Source: Micromonospora parva (GTDB lineage Bacteria > Actinomycetota > Actinomycetes > Mycobacteriales > Micromonosporaceae). Taken from it: DNA of 64,000 nt. This document shows, piece after piece, positions 50,540-63,000 of the stretch; position 1 is the first letter of the stretch, and the number at the start of each line of letters is the position of its first letter. The notes under the pieces are model-generated. The model was not told where the DNA came from, ran no database searches, and was given only the letters and a program-made list of their open reading frames with translations. Made by a program: the position numbers and the translations under genes. The stretch lies in contig NZ_JNZS01000011.1 of NCBI RefSeq assembly GCF_000718515.1, positions 124,001 through 188,000 of the forward strand, written 5' to 3'.

Positions 50540-53500
50540 ATGGTCGTTCATGGTGGGCGTCGCACGCCCTTTTTGGGCATTCGTCGTCGTGGTTCCGCTC
50601 TGTTGGTCATGGCGCTCCTGCCGGCCTCGGTGCTCGTCCCACCTGCGGCTCCGGCCCGCGCGGCCGCGCCCACGCCCGCCGCTGCCTGCGTCGACGTCCA
50701 ACCGGACGCCAAGAGCGCACGCGCGATGCTCGCCACCTGCGACCGGCAGGTGGAGATCCTGTCGGAGCGCACCGAATACGCACAGACATTCCTCAACCCC
50801 GACGGATCGCTCACCCTGGAGCAGAGCATCGAGCCCGTACGGGTGCGCAAGGGCGACTCGTGGGTGCCGGTGGACACCGCCCTCAAGGCGACCCCGGAGG
50901 GGCTCACCCCCAGGGCGTCGGTGCTCCCGATGGTCTTCTCCCCAGGGGGCGAGAACGCACCGCTGGCTCGCCTGCGTGACGGTGCGCGCGAGTTGACGAT
51001 GTCCTGGCCCGGTCGACTGCCCGCGCCGGTGCTCGACGGTTCCACCGCCGTCTACCGCAACGTGCTGCCCGAGGTCGACCTGCGCGTGACGGCCGGCGCT
51101 CTCGGCTTCTCCGAGGTGTTGGTGGTGCACACCCGCAAGGCGGCGGCCAACCCGAAGCTCCGGTCCCTGCGCTTCGGCCTGGCCGGCAAGGGGGTGACTG
51201 TCAGTCCGGCGGCCGGCGGTGGTCTGGCGGCCCGCGACGGGAGCGGCCGGGACGTCTTCAGTGCGCCTGCCCCGCTGATGTGGGACGCCACCGTCGCCGG
51301 CGCGGAGCCGGACCTCGCCGGCCAGGGCGCCCGATCGAGCGACGCACCAGCCGGCACCTCCGGGGTGACCCGGCGCGCGGTGATGCCGGTGACGGTCGGC
51401 CGCGACTCCCTGACCATCGTGCCGGACCGGGCGATGCTGGACGACCCGCGCACCAAGCTGCCCATCTACATCGACCCGTCGTGGACCGGGGGGATTGCCA
51501 GCAACGCCTGGACGTCGGTGTGGAGCAAGCACAAGTCCAGCTCGTTCTGGCAGAACTCCACCGCGCTCCAGCGGGCGTCGACCTACGGCGGCGCCGGAGC
51601 GGGTCGGACCGAGGACTGCGACGGCTGCGCGGACCACATCATCCGATCCCTGTTCCGGATGAACACCAGCGCGGTCAAGGGCAAGATCATTAGCAAGGCG
51701 CAGTTCAGGATCGAGCAGCTCCACTCCTGGACCTGCAACCCGAAGTCCAACGCGAAACTCTGGCTCACCGGGAAGATCTCGTCCTCCACGACCTGGAACA
51801 ACCAGCCGAGCTGGGACAGCAGCTACACCGCTCAGACGGCCGCCAACCGCAAGCTTGGCGGCGCACACGGCTGTCTGGGCAGCGGGACGATCGAGTTCGA
51901 CGTCACCCGCATGGTCGACCGGGCGGCAAAGAGCGGCTGGGCGGACCTGACAGTCGGGCTGCGGGCGGTCGACGAGGGCACCAAGAACCAGTGGAAGCGG
52001 TTCAAGCACTCGACGCCGAAGCTGGCGATCACCTACAACACCAAGCCCAGCCCGCCGTCGGGACACAAGTCGGACGGTAAGCCGTGCGCCGTCGGCAGCT
52101 CCCGACCGTACGTGTTGAGCGCCACCCCGTACCTGTCCGTCAAGCAGGCCGACCCGGACAGCTCGCAGCAGTCCCTGACGACGTGGTTCTACTGGTGGCC
52201 GCTCGGCGGCTCGCGCAACGAGACCAACAAGATCTCCCAGGCGTCGGGCAACCCGTCCGCGGTGTCGAAGCAGATCCCGTCCGGCAGGTTGGTGGACGGC
52301 ACCACCTACGTGTGGCAGGCGATCACGTCGGACGGCTCGGTCAACAGCGACTGGTCCGGCACCTGCGAGTTCACAGTGGACGCCACACCGCCGAAGGAAC
52401 CCGGGGGCCTCAGCTCCACCACCTACAGCAACGACGGTACGCCGCGCGGCGGGGTCGGCGTGACGGGCGTGTTCACCGTGGCGCCGCCGACGCAGCGCGC
52501 GTACGAGGTGAAGGAGTACGCCTGGACCCTCGACTCGGGCGTGCTCACCGATGCGGTGAACGTGCCGGCCCAGTCGAATTTCGGTGCCTCGATCAGCGTC
52601 ATTCCGTTGCACGACGGGGTGAACACCCTGCGCGTCTGGTCCCGGGACCACTCCGGTCGGTACTCGCTCGTCCCGGCGACCTACACGTTCAGCGTGCGGG
52701 CCGGGTCCGGTCCGGCCGCCCGTTGGACATTCGACGAGACCGGGAACACGGCTGTCGACGCCACCGGCCACGGCAACACTCTCACCCTGACGCCGTCGGG
52801 AACCCGGACGCCGGGTCGGGCCGGTGTCGGCACCGCGCTCAGCCTCAACGGCAGCACGACGGGTTCACTGACCGGAACGGTGATGACCCCGAACCCGGAC
52901 ACCGGCGCGGCCACCCCGGTCCGTACCGACGGAAGTTTCACCGTGGCTGCCTGGGTTCGGCTGCCGACCGTGCCGACCAGCGGCTACCAGGCCGTGCTCA
53001 GTGCCAACGGCACCCAGTCGCACGCCTACAGTCTGGGCTACTCCGGCGCGAGCCAGCGGTGGCGGTTCACCATGTCCGCCTCGGACACCATCAACACCAC
53101 GCTGTACCACGTGCTGTCCAACTCGGCGGCCACCGCCGGCAAGTGGACTCACATCGCGGCGACCTACGACGGTGCCACGAAGAAGATGACTCTCTACGTG
53201 AACGGGGTGGCCCAGACCGCGACGACGACGCTGGTCGGCGGCTTCCACGCGACCGGCTCGATAACAGTCGGCAAGCGCAGGTGGGACGGCGCCGACGACG
53301 GGCTCTTCTCCGGTGCCGTCGATGACATCCGGGTCTACAACCTCGTCGAGACCGCGGCCAAGCTCGCCGCGTTGGCAGTGCCCCTGCAGCCGGCGGTCTC
53401 CTTCCCCAACGGCGCCGAGGTGACCGCCGGAGGGCAGCTCCGAGTCACCTTCAACGCCGGCGGCGACACCAACATCACGAAGTTCCGGTACAGCGTGGGC

Positions 53501-56500
53501 GACACCGCGCTGGGCAGCACGGCGAACGCGACGGCCGCCGGTGGGACCGCCACCGTCGACGTCGGCGTCGGTACCGTCACGGGAGAACGCCTGATCTACG
53601 TGGCGGCCCAGGACGACGGTGGCCGAACCGGCGCAATGACCCAGGCGTCGTTCACCGTCAAGGTGACGGCATTCGTCTACGGCACCGTCTACGACGACAA
53701 CTGGCTGCCGCTGGCCGGTGCCACGGTGCGACTGGAACCAGGTGGCCCGCAGACGACCACCGGCCCCGAAGGGGCGTTCAACCTCGGCAACTTCGCGCCC
53801 GGGGCCTACACCCTCGTCGGGTCCTTCGGTGGCCGTTGCGGGCTGACCGGCACCAGCGGCCCGTGGGAGATCGACGGCCAGGGGCTCGGTGTCGACATCT
53901 TCATGCAGCGGTATCGCGACGACGAGGGGCACACCTGCGCCACCTCGGCGAAGCAGTTCATCGCCGCCGACACCGCGCTCGCGCTGACCGGTGACGACGC
54001 GGTCGGCGAGGTGGCACTGCCCTTCGCGTTCCCGTTCTACGGCCACGCGTACCGCAGCGCCTGGGTGGACACCAACGGTCTCGTCTCCTTCACCGACCCG
54101 GGTGGATCCCACCCGTACACCGGTGGCGCGCTGCCCGCCCCGGCCGATCCGAACGGCCTGCTCGCCCCGTTCTGGGACGACCTGGTTGTCGACGCCTCGG
54201 CGAGCGTGCGTACGGGGACGGTGGGAACCGGCGCCGACGAACAGTTCGTCATCGAATGGCGAAACGTGCATCGCAAGTCGTCGACCGCGCAGCGGCTCTC
54301 CTTCCAGGTCCTGCTGGCCGCCGACGGCACCGTCACCACCAACTACGACCAGCTCGACAACGACGCTGAGCGTGGGGCCAACGCGGTGGTGGGGATGGAG
54401 GCACCCGGTGGCGACGACGGCCTGGTGTATTCGGCGGCGACTCCAGCACTGGCCACCGGTCAGGCGATCACCTTCGCGGTTCCGGTGACGGCCGAGCCGT
54501 TGGAGAAGCACGATCTCTCCGGCACCCTCGTCGACCCGGCGGGCAACCCGGTGGTCGGCGCGACCGTCACCCTCGACCCGACCGGTCTGGCCACCACCAC
54601 CGGCGCCGGCGGGGCCTGGAGCTTCACCGACGTGGTCGCCGACAGCTACACCATCTCGTCGTCGCAACACAACAGGTGTGGCCCGTCGGCGGAGAGCCAG
54701 GTCGACCTGACCGAGGACACGGTGCGGGCGCTGCAACTCGCCGTCGACTACGGCAGCCTCGGCTACAGCTGCGTCGTCGGCGCGTCCGGCTATGTCACCG
54801 CTGACACGCCGCTGACCCTGACCAACGGCACCGCGCAGGTGAACCTGCCGTTCCCCTTCACCCTGCACGGCAAGACCTACACCACGGGCTGGGTGGACAC
54901 GAACGGACTGATCAGCTTCGACGCCGCCCCGATCACGGTCATCAACCCCGACATGCCGAGGGTCGACGCGCCGAACTCCGTCATCGCCCCGTTCTGGGAC
55001 GACCAGCTCCTGATGGGATCGGCCAGCGTGATCCGTACCAAGACCATCGGCACCGCGCCGAACCGCACCTATGTGGTCGAGTGGTCCAACATGTCGCTGC
55101 AGACGTTCACCGCGAGCTACAACGTCAGCTTCGAGGCGACGCTGCACGAGGACGGACGGATCGGCTTCCACTACGGCACGCTCACCAACATCGTCCAGAA
55201 GGGCTCCAGCGCCACCATCGGCATCGAGAGTGCCTCCGGCTCGGTCGCGGAGGTCTACTCCTTCATGGAGCCGGCGGCCGTCAGCAACGGGTCCATCACC
55301 TTCACCCCGGCGCCGCCGGGATCGATCAGCGGCACCCTGACGACGGCCGGAACGGGGGAGCCGATCGCCGGCGCCACCGTCACCCTCGACCCGGGCGGGC
55401 GCACGACGGTCACCGCGGCCGACGGTGGTTACCAGTTCGCCAACGTGCCCATCGGCGAGCAGGTGGTGGCCGCGGTCGGCACCGACAACCGGTGCGTCGG
55501 GCAGTACGCCCGTCAGTTCGTCAACCATCCCGGTGGTGGCACCCAGGACCTCGATCTCTCGGTGATGTCCAACGGTGACGAGTTCGGCTACTCCTGCACC
55601 ACCGGACCGGTCACCTTCATCCCGGGCGACGTGGTGGAGACGTGGCGCGGTGACGACAAGGTCTGGCAGAAGACCGCGCCCTTCCCGATCGCCCTCTACG
55701 GGGAGACGCACACCTCCGCCTGGATCAGCGCCAACGGCCTGATCAGTTTCAGCAGCCTCGACGGCATCGACACCGACAAGCCGATGCCAACCCCCCTGCC
55801 GTACGACGAGCCGGGCGGGACGATCGACAACGCCGTGTACGCGTTCTACGACGACTGGGGAGTCGACGCATCCAGCGCGATCGCCACGAAGGTCAGCGGC
55901 ACGGCCCCCAACCGGCAGTGGGTGGTCGAATGGCGCAACGTGTACCGCTCCGGCAACAAGGCGTACCGCGCGTCGTTCGAGGTCATCTTCAACGAGAACG
56001 GTGACATCTCGCTGGCCTACGCGGACATCGACCCCGCTGACGCCCGGGAGCGCGGCGGTCAGGCGACCATCGGCATCGAGAACGCCGCCGGCAACACGGC
56101 CTTCCAGTACCTGCACCGGGAGGCCCGGCTCACCAGCGGCCAGGGCGTCACCTTCCGGCCCAGCCCACCCGGGCAGGGCACGGTGTCCGGCACGGTCAGC
56201 TGTCAGGGAACTCCGGTGGCCGGCGTGACAGTGGCGGTCGCCGGAAAGACCGCCGTCACCTCGGCGACGGGCAGCTACCAGGTCACGAGCGTCCCCAGCG
56301 GCTCGTACGCGGTGATCGCCACCAGCGCCACCGGTACCTGCAACGGTTCCTCGGTGCAGCACGCCACGGTGAGCGCCGGTGCCGATCGGGTCGTCAACTT
56401 CCCGACGGCGGCGACTCCGGCCGGCGCCGGCTACACCATCGCCGAACAACCGATCACCTACACCCCCGCGGACGGCACGGTCCTGTCCCTGAGCGGTGAC

Positions 56501-56998
56501 GACCGGGACACCCGGGTCGACCTGCCCTTCCCCGTCACGCTGTACGGGCAGTCGGTCAGCTCGGCCTGGGTGGACACCAACGGGCTGGTCAGCTTCGCCA
56601 ACCCGGAGGAGCCGTTCCCGTACCCCTATCCGATCCCGTCGGCGGGTAGCCCAGCAAGCGGCATCTACCCGTTCTGGCATGACTGGGTGGTCGACTCCTC
56701 GGCCAGCGTCCGGACCGCGCTGCGCGGTGCGGCACCCAACCGGCAGTTCGTCATCGAGTGGCGCAACGTGCACTCCTACGAGGACCCCAACAGTCGGGTC
56801 ACCTTCCAGCTGATCTTCGACGAGGCGGGCGGATACAGCTTCGCGTACGCCGACCTCGACGGGACGTTCCTGGAGCGCGGTGGCGCGGCGACGATCGGCA
56901 TCGAGGGTGCCGACGGCACAGCAGCTCTTCAGTACACCCACCGGCAACCGGTACTCCGTGCCGGCCTTGGCCTACGGATCAACCCACCCGCTTCCTGA
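50540..56998 (+). CDS. Giant secreted protein: DNRLRE-like region, LamG domain and four CarboxypepD_reg/nidogen-like modules
   Basis: 2152 residues. Signal peptide (RRRGSALLVMALLPASVLVP..., cleavage near ARAAAP), a DNRLRE-like carbohydrate-side domain (about 304-500, starting YIDPSW), an Fn3-like region, a LamG/concanavalin-like domain (about 727-950, RWTFDETGN ... GKWTHIAATYDG ... AVDDIRVYN), and four module pairs: a carboxypeptidase regulatory-like domain (ATVRLEPGG type, near 1044, 1324, 1593, 1877) followed by a nidogen-like domain (near 1132, 1409, 1681, 1964) with WVDTNGLVSF, PFWDD and EWRNVH. There is no enzyme active site; it is an adhesive or scaffold protein on or outside the wall. 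The next gene is an RHS protein with its own ribosome site. ATG 50540. Confidence 0.88.
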   Translation: MVVHGGRRTPFLGIRRRGSALLVMALLPASVLVPPAAPARAAAPTPAAACVDVQPDAKSARAMLATCDRQVEILSERTEYAQTFLNPDGSLTLEQSIEPVRVRKGDSWVPVDTALKATPEGLTPRASVLPMVFSPGGENAPLARLRDGARELTMSWPGRLPAPVLDGSTAVYRNVLPEVDLRVTAGALGFSEVLVVHTRKAAANPKLRSLRFGLAGKGVTVSPAAGGGLAARDGSGRDVFSAPAPLMWDATVAGAEPDLAGQGARSSDAPAGTSGVTRRAVMPVTVGRDSLTIVPDRAMLDDPRTKLPIYIDPSWTGGIASNAWTSVWSKHKSSSFWQNSTALQRASTYGGAGAGRTEDCDGCADHIIRSLFRMNTSAVKGKIISKAQFRIEQLHSWTCNPKSNAKLWLTGKISSSTTWNNQPSWDSSYTAQTAANRKLGGAHGCLGSGTIEFDVTRMVDRAAKSGWADLTVGLRAVDEGTKNQWKRFKHSTPKLAITYNTKPSPPSGHKSDGKPCAVGSSRPYVLSATPYLSVKQADPDSSQQSLTTWFYWWPLGGSRNETNKISQASGNPSAVSKQIPSGRLVDGTTYVWQAITSDGSVNSDWSGTCEFTVDATPPKEPGGLSSTTYSNDGTPRGGVGVTGVFTVAPPTQRAYEVKEYAWTLDSGVLTDAVNVPAQSNFGASISVIPLHDGVNTLRVWSRDHSGRYSLVPATYTFSVRAGSGPAARWTFDETGNTAVDATGHGNTLTLTPSGTRTPGRAGVGTALSLNGSTTGSLTGTVMTPNPDTGAATPVRTDGSFTVAAWVRLPTVPTSGYQAVLSANGTQSHAYSLGYSGASQRWRFTMSASDTINTTLYHVLSNSAATAGKWTHIAATYDGATKKMTLYVNGVAQTATTTLVGGFHATGSITVGKRRWDGADDGLFSGAVDDIRVYNLVETAAKLAALAVPLQPAVSFPNGAEVTAGGQLRVTFNAGGDTNITKFRYSVGDTALGSTANATAAGGTATVDVGVGTVTGERLIYVAAQDDGGRTGAMTQASFTVKVTAFVYGTVYDDNWLPLAGATVRLEPGGPQTTTGPEGAFNLGNFAPGAYTLVGSFGGRCGLTGTSGPWEIDGQGLGVDIFMQRYRDDEGHTCATSAKQFIAADTALALTGDDAVGEVALPFAFPFYGHAYRSAWVDTNGLVSFTDPGGSHPYTGGALPAPADPNGLLAPFWDDLVVDASASVRTGTVGTGADEQFVIEWRNVHRKSSTAQRLSFQVLLAADGTVTTNYDQLDNDAERGANAVVGMEAPGGDDGLVYSAATPALATGQAITFAVPVTAEPLEKHDLSGTLVDPAGNPVVGATVTLDPTGLATTTGAGGAWSFTDVVADSYTISSSQHNRCGPSAESQVDLTEDTVRALQLAVDYGSLGYSCVVGASGYVTADTPLTLTNGTAQVNLPFPFTLHGKTYTTGWVDTNGLISFDAAPITVINPDMPRVDAPNSVIAPFWDDQLLMGSASVIRTKTIGTAPNRTYVVEWSNMSLQTFTASYNVSFEATLHEDGRIGFHYGTLTNIVQKGSSATIGIESASGSVAEVYSFMEPAAVSNGSITFTPAPPGSISGTLTTAGTGEPIAGATVTLDPGGRTTVTAADGGYQFANVPIGEQVVAAVGTDNRCVGQYARQFVNHPGGGTQDLDLSVMSNGDEFGYSCTTGPVTFIPGDVVETWRGDDKVWQKTAPFPIALYGETHTSAWISANGLISFSSLDGIDTDKPMPTPLPYDEPGGTIDNAVYAFYDDWGVDASSAIATKVSGTAPNRQWVVEWRNVYRSGNKAYRASFEVIFNENGDISLAYADIDPADARERGGQATIGIENAAGNTAFQYLHREARLTSGQGVTFRPSPPGQGTVSGTVSCQGTPVAGVTVAVAGKTAVTSATGSYQVTSVPSGSYAVIATSATGTCNGSSVQHATVSAGADRVVNFPTAATPAGAGYTIAEQPITYTPADGTVLSLSGDDRDTRVDLPFPVTLYGQSVSSAWVDTNGLVSFANPEEPFPYPYPIPSAGSPASGIYPFWHDWVVDSSASVRTALRGAAPNRQFVIEWRNVHSYEDPNSRVTFQLIFDEAGGYSFAYADLDGTFLERGGAATIGIEGADGTAALQYTHRQPVLRAGLGLRINPPAS

Positions 56999-57054
56999 CC
57001 ACAGCCGGTTCCCGCAACTGCCGTAGCTCCTCGGACCCTTCCGGAGGTAACCCG

Positions 57055-60000
57055 GTGCAGTCGAGCCTGCCCACACACGGGCCCGTGTCGTCGTCCACAA
57101 CCAGCCGAACCTGGGCATTCTTCGTGATGCTTCTGGTGGCGGCGCTAACTGCCACGACGTTGTTCGTCCCACCGGCTCGGGCAGCGGCACCGGAACCCTT
57201 CGCCGCACCGAAGGCGGCGAAGGTCAAGGCGGTACCGGTGCGTAGCGCACCCGCCGGCAAGGCGCCGGCCACGGCGGCGGTGCCTGAGGCGTCCGCGCAA
57301 CCGGCCCCCCGGTGGCCGTCGGCGGGCACCGCCGAGGTCGACCTGCCCGCGGCACCGGCGCAGGGCCGGATGGCCTCGCCAGCCCGAGCCGGCACGCTGC
57401 CGGTGCGGGTGAACCGTCCCGAGGCCACCGCGCGCGGTGCCAGCTCGGTGCCGAGCCGGGTCCGGGTCAGCGTGCTCGACCAGCGGGCCGCCGAGCAGGC
57501 CCGGATCCGCGGGGTCCTGATCCGGGTCGCCCGGGCCGACGGCGCCACCGGTCGGGGCACCGTCGAACTCGGCGTCGACTACCGGGCATTCGCCACCGCG
57601 TACGGTGCCGACTGGGCGAGCAGACTTCGCCTGGTCTCCCTGCCCGCCTGTGCGCTCGGCAGCCCGGAGCGCCCGGAGTGCGCCGGCACAGTTCTGCCGA
57701 CTCGCAACGACCTCGCCGCGCGGACAGCGACGGCCGCCGTGCCGGTCGAGCCTCGGCTGACCGAGAAGGGCGGCCTCGACCTGGCCGCGCAGGGAAGTCT
57801 GTTCGCCCTGACCGCCGGTCCCTCCGGTGCGGCCGGCGACTACGGTGCCACGAGTCTGTCCCCGTCGGCGACCTGGTCGGCAGGTAGCAGTTCCGGTGAC
57901 TTCACCTGGTCGTACCCGATGCGCAACCCCCCGGGCCTGAACGGCCCGACGCCGGAGATGAAGCTGTCCTACTCCGCGCAGAGCGTCGACGGCCGGCACG
58001 CCGCCTCCAACAACCAGCCGTCCTGGGTGGGCGAGGGGTTCGAGTTCGTCCCCGGTGACTTCATCGAACGGCGCTACCGTTCCTGCGGTCAGGACATGGA
58101 CGGCGACAGCAACAACAACGCCACCAAGACCGGTGACCTGTGCTGGGAGACCAACAACGCGACGCTGTCGTTGGGCGGCTCCGGCGGTGAGCTGATCTAC
58201 AACGCCACCGACGGGTACTGGCACCCGCGCCGCGACGACGGCACCCGGGCCGAGCGCATCGTCGGTGGGACGTCGTACGGCAACGGTGACAACGACGGTG
58301 AGTACTGGAAGGTCACCACCACCAACGGCACCCAGTACTGGTTCGGTCGGCACAAGCTGGCCGGCTGGACCAGCGACAAGGCGGTGACCAACTCCACCTG
58401 GACGGTCCCGGTCTTCGGTAACGACCCCAACGAGCCCTGCCGGGGCTCCAGCTTCGCCGCCTCGGACTGCATGCAGGCGTGGCGGTGGAACCTCGACTAC
58501 GTCGTCGATCCGCACGGCAACACCATGTCGCTCTGGTACGCGAAGGAGTCCAACGGGTACGCCCGCAACAACAGCGCTGACGACGTCGCCTCCTACACCC
58601 GGGGCGGCTACCTGACCCGGATCGAGTACGGCACCGACAACCGCACCGAGGTCGGCGGTGTCCGCACCGATTCGCTCTACCGTGGCGTGGCCGCGCCGAT
58701 GCGGGTGGAGTTCACCACGGCGGACCGCTGCCTGAACGACTGTTCCCAGCACGACGCCGCCCACTGGCCCGACACTCCCTGGGACCAGGAGTGCACCGGC
58801 GACTCCTGCCTGATCGGCGCGCCCACCTTCTGGTCGAAGAAGCGACTGTCGGCGGTGACCACCCAGGTCCGCGATGGCAGCGCCTACCGCAACGTGGAGC
58901 GATGGACGCTCACCCACACCTTCCCGGACCCCGGTGACGGCACCAGGGCGGGCCTGTTCCTGAAGAAGATCTCCCATCAGGGACTGGTCGGCACCACCAC
59001 CTCAATACCGGACATCGAATTCACCGAGACGCAGCTCAGCAACCGGGTGGACACCATCGACCACTCGGCCGCGATGAACTGGATGCGTCTCGCGGCGATC
59101 CGCAGTGAGAGCGGTGGCACTGTGAACGTCACGTACTCCGATCCGGACTGCGTCATCGGATCCCGGATGCCCAGTGCCGCGCACAACAACACGTTGCGCT
59201 GCTACCCGGTCCGCTGGACACCGGAGGGGTACCCCAACCCGGTCACCGACTGGTTCCACAAGTACGTGGTGACCACCATCTACGAGATCGACCACACCGG
59301 TGGCGTACCACCGAACGGCAGCCCGCGAACCGCCTACAAGTACAGCTACCTCGGCGATCCGGCGTGGCACTACGCCGACGACGACGGACTGATCGGGAAG
59401 AAGGACAAGACCTGGTCGGTGTGGCGGGGCTACGAGAAGGTCGGTGTCACCGTCGGTGACCCGGGCGAGCAGACCTACGTCGAGACGAAGTACTTCCGCG
59501 GCATGCACGGCGACAAGCAGCCGTCCGGGACCCGCAACGTGCCGGTGACCGGAACAGGCGTGCCGACGGTGAACGACGAGGACGCCTACGCCGGCATGGA
59601 GCGGGAGAAGACCACGCACAACGGTCCCGGCGGCCCGGTGATCTCCCGGGAGGTCAGCGAGCCGTGGCAGTCCGCCGCCACCGCCTCCCGAACCATCAAC
59701 GGCGACCTTGTCGAGGCGCGATTCGTCGACGTCTCCGGGAAGCACAACCGGGTGACCCTGGACGCCGGACGCGGCGAGCGGGTCACCTCGCAGTACACCA
59801 CCTTCGACGGCGACGGCCTGCCCACCCGGGTGGACGACCGGGGTGACACCGCCAAGACCGGCGACGAGCAGTGTGTGAAGACCGAGTACGCGAACAACAC
59901 CACGAACTGGCTGATCGGTCAGCCGCACACCCGGTCCACCTACGCGGTCAGCTGCGCCGACGCCACCAACCCGACCACCCTCACCGCGGACAAGGTCATC

Positions 60001-63000
60001 TCGGTTGATCGGATCTCGTACGACGGCAACGCCCACGGAGTCGCGCCGACGCGGGGTGAGGTCAGCCGGAACGAGGAGATGTCGGCCTGGACCGCTGGCG
60101 TCCCGTCATTCGTGACGGTGTCCCGGGCGGCGTTCGACGCGTACGGCCGGGTCACCGAGACCTGGGACGCGATGGACTTCCGGTCCACCACCACCTATAC
60201 CCCGGCGAGCGGTGGTCCGCTGACCAAGACGGTGGTGACCAACCCGCTCAGTCACACCACGACCAGCGAACAGGAGCCGGGGTGGGGGCTGGCCACCAGA
60301 ATCACCGACGCGAACGGCAAGGTGACCCAACTCGCTTACGACGGACTCGGTCGTCTCACCGGCGTCTGGAAGCCGGGCCGGGACAAGGCGACGCAGTCGG
60401 CGAACACCAGCTACGAGTACCTGATCCGGGCCGATGCCCCGTCCGTGATCACGACCCGTGCGCTCAACCCCGCCGGTAACCAGGTCACCGCCTACGAGCT
60501 GTACGACGGGCTGTTGCGCAAACGACAGACCCAGGCGGCCTCGCCGTCAGGGGGGCGGCTGCTGACCGACACGTTCTACGACACCGCCGGCAGGGAGGCG
60601 ACGTCGTACAGCGCCTACCACGCGTCGGGCACACCGGGCACCACCCTGGTCACCGCCACCGAGAAGGCGTTCGTGCCGAGTCAGATGCGCACCGAGTACG
60701 ACGGCGCCGGCCGACCTACCGCATCGATCTTCCAGCCGTACGGTGTCGAGCGCTACCGCACCCGCACCTACTACGCCGGTGACCGCGTCGACGTCACCCC
60801 GCCGTCCGGCGGAACGGTCACCTCCAAGGTCGGCGACGCGTTGGGCCGCACCGTGGAGCTGCGGCAGTTCCACGGCGCCACGCCCACCGGCAGTTACGAG
60901 TCGACGTGGTACCGGTACGACGCCAAGGGTCAGTTGGACCGGGTGACCGACCCGGCCGGCAACCACTGGACGTTCGGGTACGACGCACGCGGTCGCCAGG
61001 TGAGTCGGAACGACCCGGACAAGGGCTCGACGACCATGACCTACGACAACGCCGACCGGGTCACCTCCAGCACCGACGCCCGCAGCAAGAAGCTCGTGCA
61101 CGTCTACGACCCGCTGGGTCGTAAGCGGGCCACCTACGAGAACCAGGTCGGTGGGCCGCAGCGGGCGGCGTGGGTCTACGACACCCTCGCCAAGGGGCAG
61201 CTCTCCCAGAGCACGCGGATGGTCGGTTCCGCGCCGTACCAGGTGAAGATCACCGGTTACACGGACGCGTACCAACCCACCGGAACGCAAGTGATCATCC
61301 CCAGTTCGGAGACGGGGCTCGACGGCACCTACAACTTCGCCTACACCTACAACGTGGACGGCAGCGTCGCGTCCTCGGCCTACCCGCAGACCGGCGACCT
61401 TCCAATCGAGACGGTGTTCAACCACTACGACCCGGTCAACGGTCTGCCGAAGCAGATGACCACGCTCTACGGCGCGCAACCGCAGTCCAGCTACGTGGCG
61501 GACACGGACTACAACGCTCTCGGCAAGGTCGACCAGTACGAGATGTACACCGGCCTCTACTCGGAGACCGGGTCGCGGTTCTTCCGTTCCTTCTCCTACG
61601 AACTCGAGACCGGCCGGCTGACCGGTAGTCGCACTGACCGGGACTCGGTCGCGCCGCACACCATCACCGACGTCCGTTACAGCTACGACGAGGTCGGCAA
61701 CATCAAGAAGATGTCCGACCTCGCTGCGGTCGGCGGGGCGGACAACCAGTGCTTCAGCCACGACTTCCGGGGGCAGTTGACTGAGGCGTGGACCCCGTCG
61801 AACGGCGACTGCGACGCGGCACCGACAGTGGCCACGCTGGGTGGCCCCGCGAAGTACTGGCTGAAGTGGGACATCGACCCGGCGGGGCGTCGCATGACGG
61901 AGATCGACCGTGCCGCGCCCTCCGGTGAGCGGACGACCAGCTACACGTACGGGTATCCGGCGGGCGGATCGTCGCTGCCGCACGCGCTGAACGGCACCAG
62001 CACCACTGTCAACGGTGTCGTCACCGAGACGGCCGCGTACACGTACGACGAGGCGGGCAACACCCTGACGCGGCCGACGCCGACCGCGGGAAAACAGACC
62101 CTGACCTGGGACCCGGAGGGGATGCTCGCCACCAGCACCGACAGCACCGGAACCACCAGCTACGTCTACGACGCGGACGGCAACAGACTGATCCGCAAGG
62201 ACCCGACCGGCAAGACGTTGTACCTCGCCGGCCAGGAGTTGCGGTACCGGAACTCCGACCAGAGCAAGACCTGCACCCGCTACTACACCTTCGCCGGCCA
62301 GGCGGTCGCCTCACGTACCACTGCCGGCCTGGTGTGGCTGGCGAGCGACCACCAGGGCACCGCCCAGGTCTCGGTGCGAGAGAGCGACCAGCAGGTCACC
62401 GTACGCCGGCAGACCCCCTACGGCACTCCGCGCGGCGGCCAACCGGCCTGGCCGAACAGCAAGGGTTTCGTGGGTGGGACGGTCGACAACACCGGCCTCG
62501 TCCACCTGGGCGCGCGCGAGTACGACCCGGTGATCGGCCGCTTCGTCAGCATCGACCCGGTGTTCAACGAGGACGCTCCGGAGCAGATGAACGGCTACGC
62601 CTATTCGGGCAACAGCCCCATCACCCACTCCGACCCGAGCGGACGGGAGCCCGGCGGCAGTTGGATGTACGTCGGCAGTGACCGGTGGACCAGCACCAAG
62701 GGTGGCTACCGCTACCACTTCCGTGCCGACTACTACCTGTTCTGCCGATATGGCGGGTCGCAGTGCCTGGGCGGGGTCGGCGGCACGGCGTACTGGATCC
62801 CGATGCAGTACGCCGGCCTGCCCGGCGTATGGCTGGTGGCCCGCGTGGTGGTGCACGTCTGGCGAGTGGCGCTCAACTTCTCCGGACCGGTGGCTGGCCC
62901 GGCCAGCAGCCCGAAACCCCGGGTGCAGATCCCGACGACGCCGGCCTGCCCGACAGTGCCGGTGCCGGCGAAGCCCGAGGGTGAGCTGGACGGCCCGACG

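Noticed and set aside
52865..56947. 1360-codon reverse-strand open frame across the giant secreted gene
   Set aside because: Shadow of the coding strand; no motif and composition typical of antisense frames.
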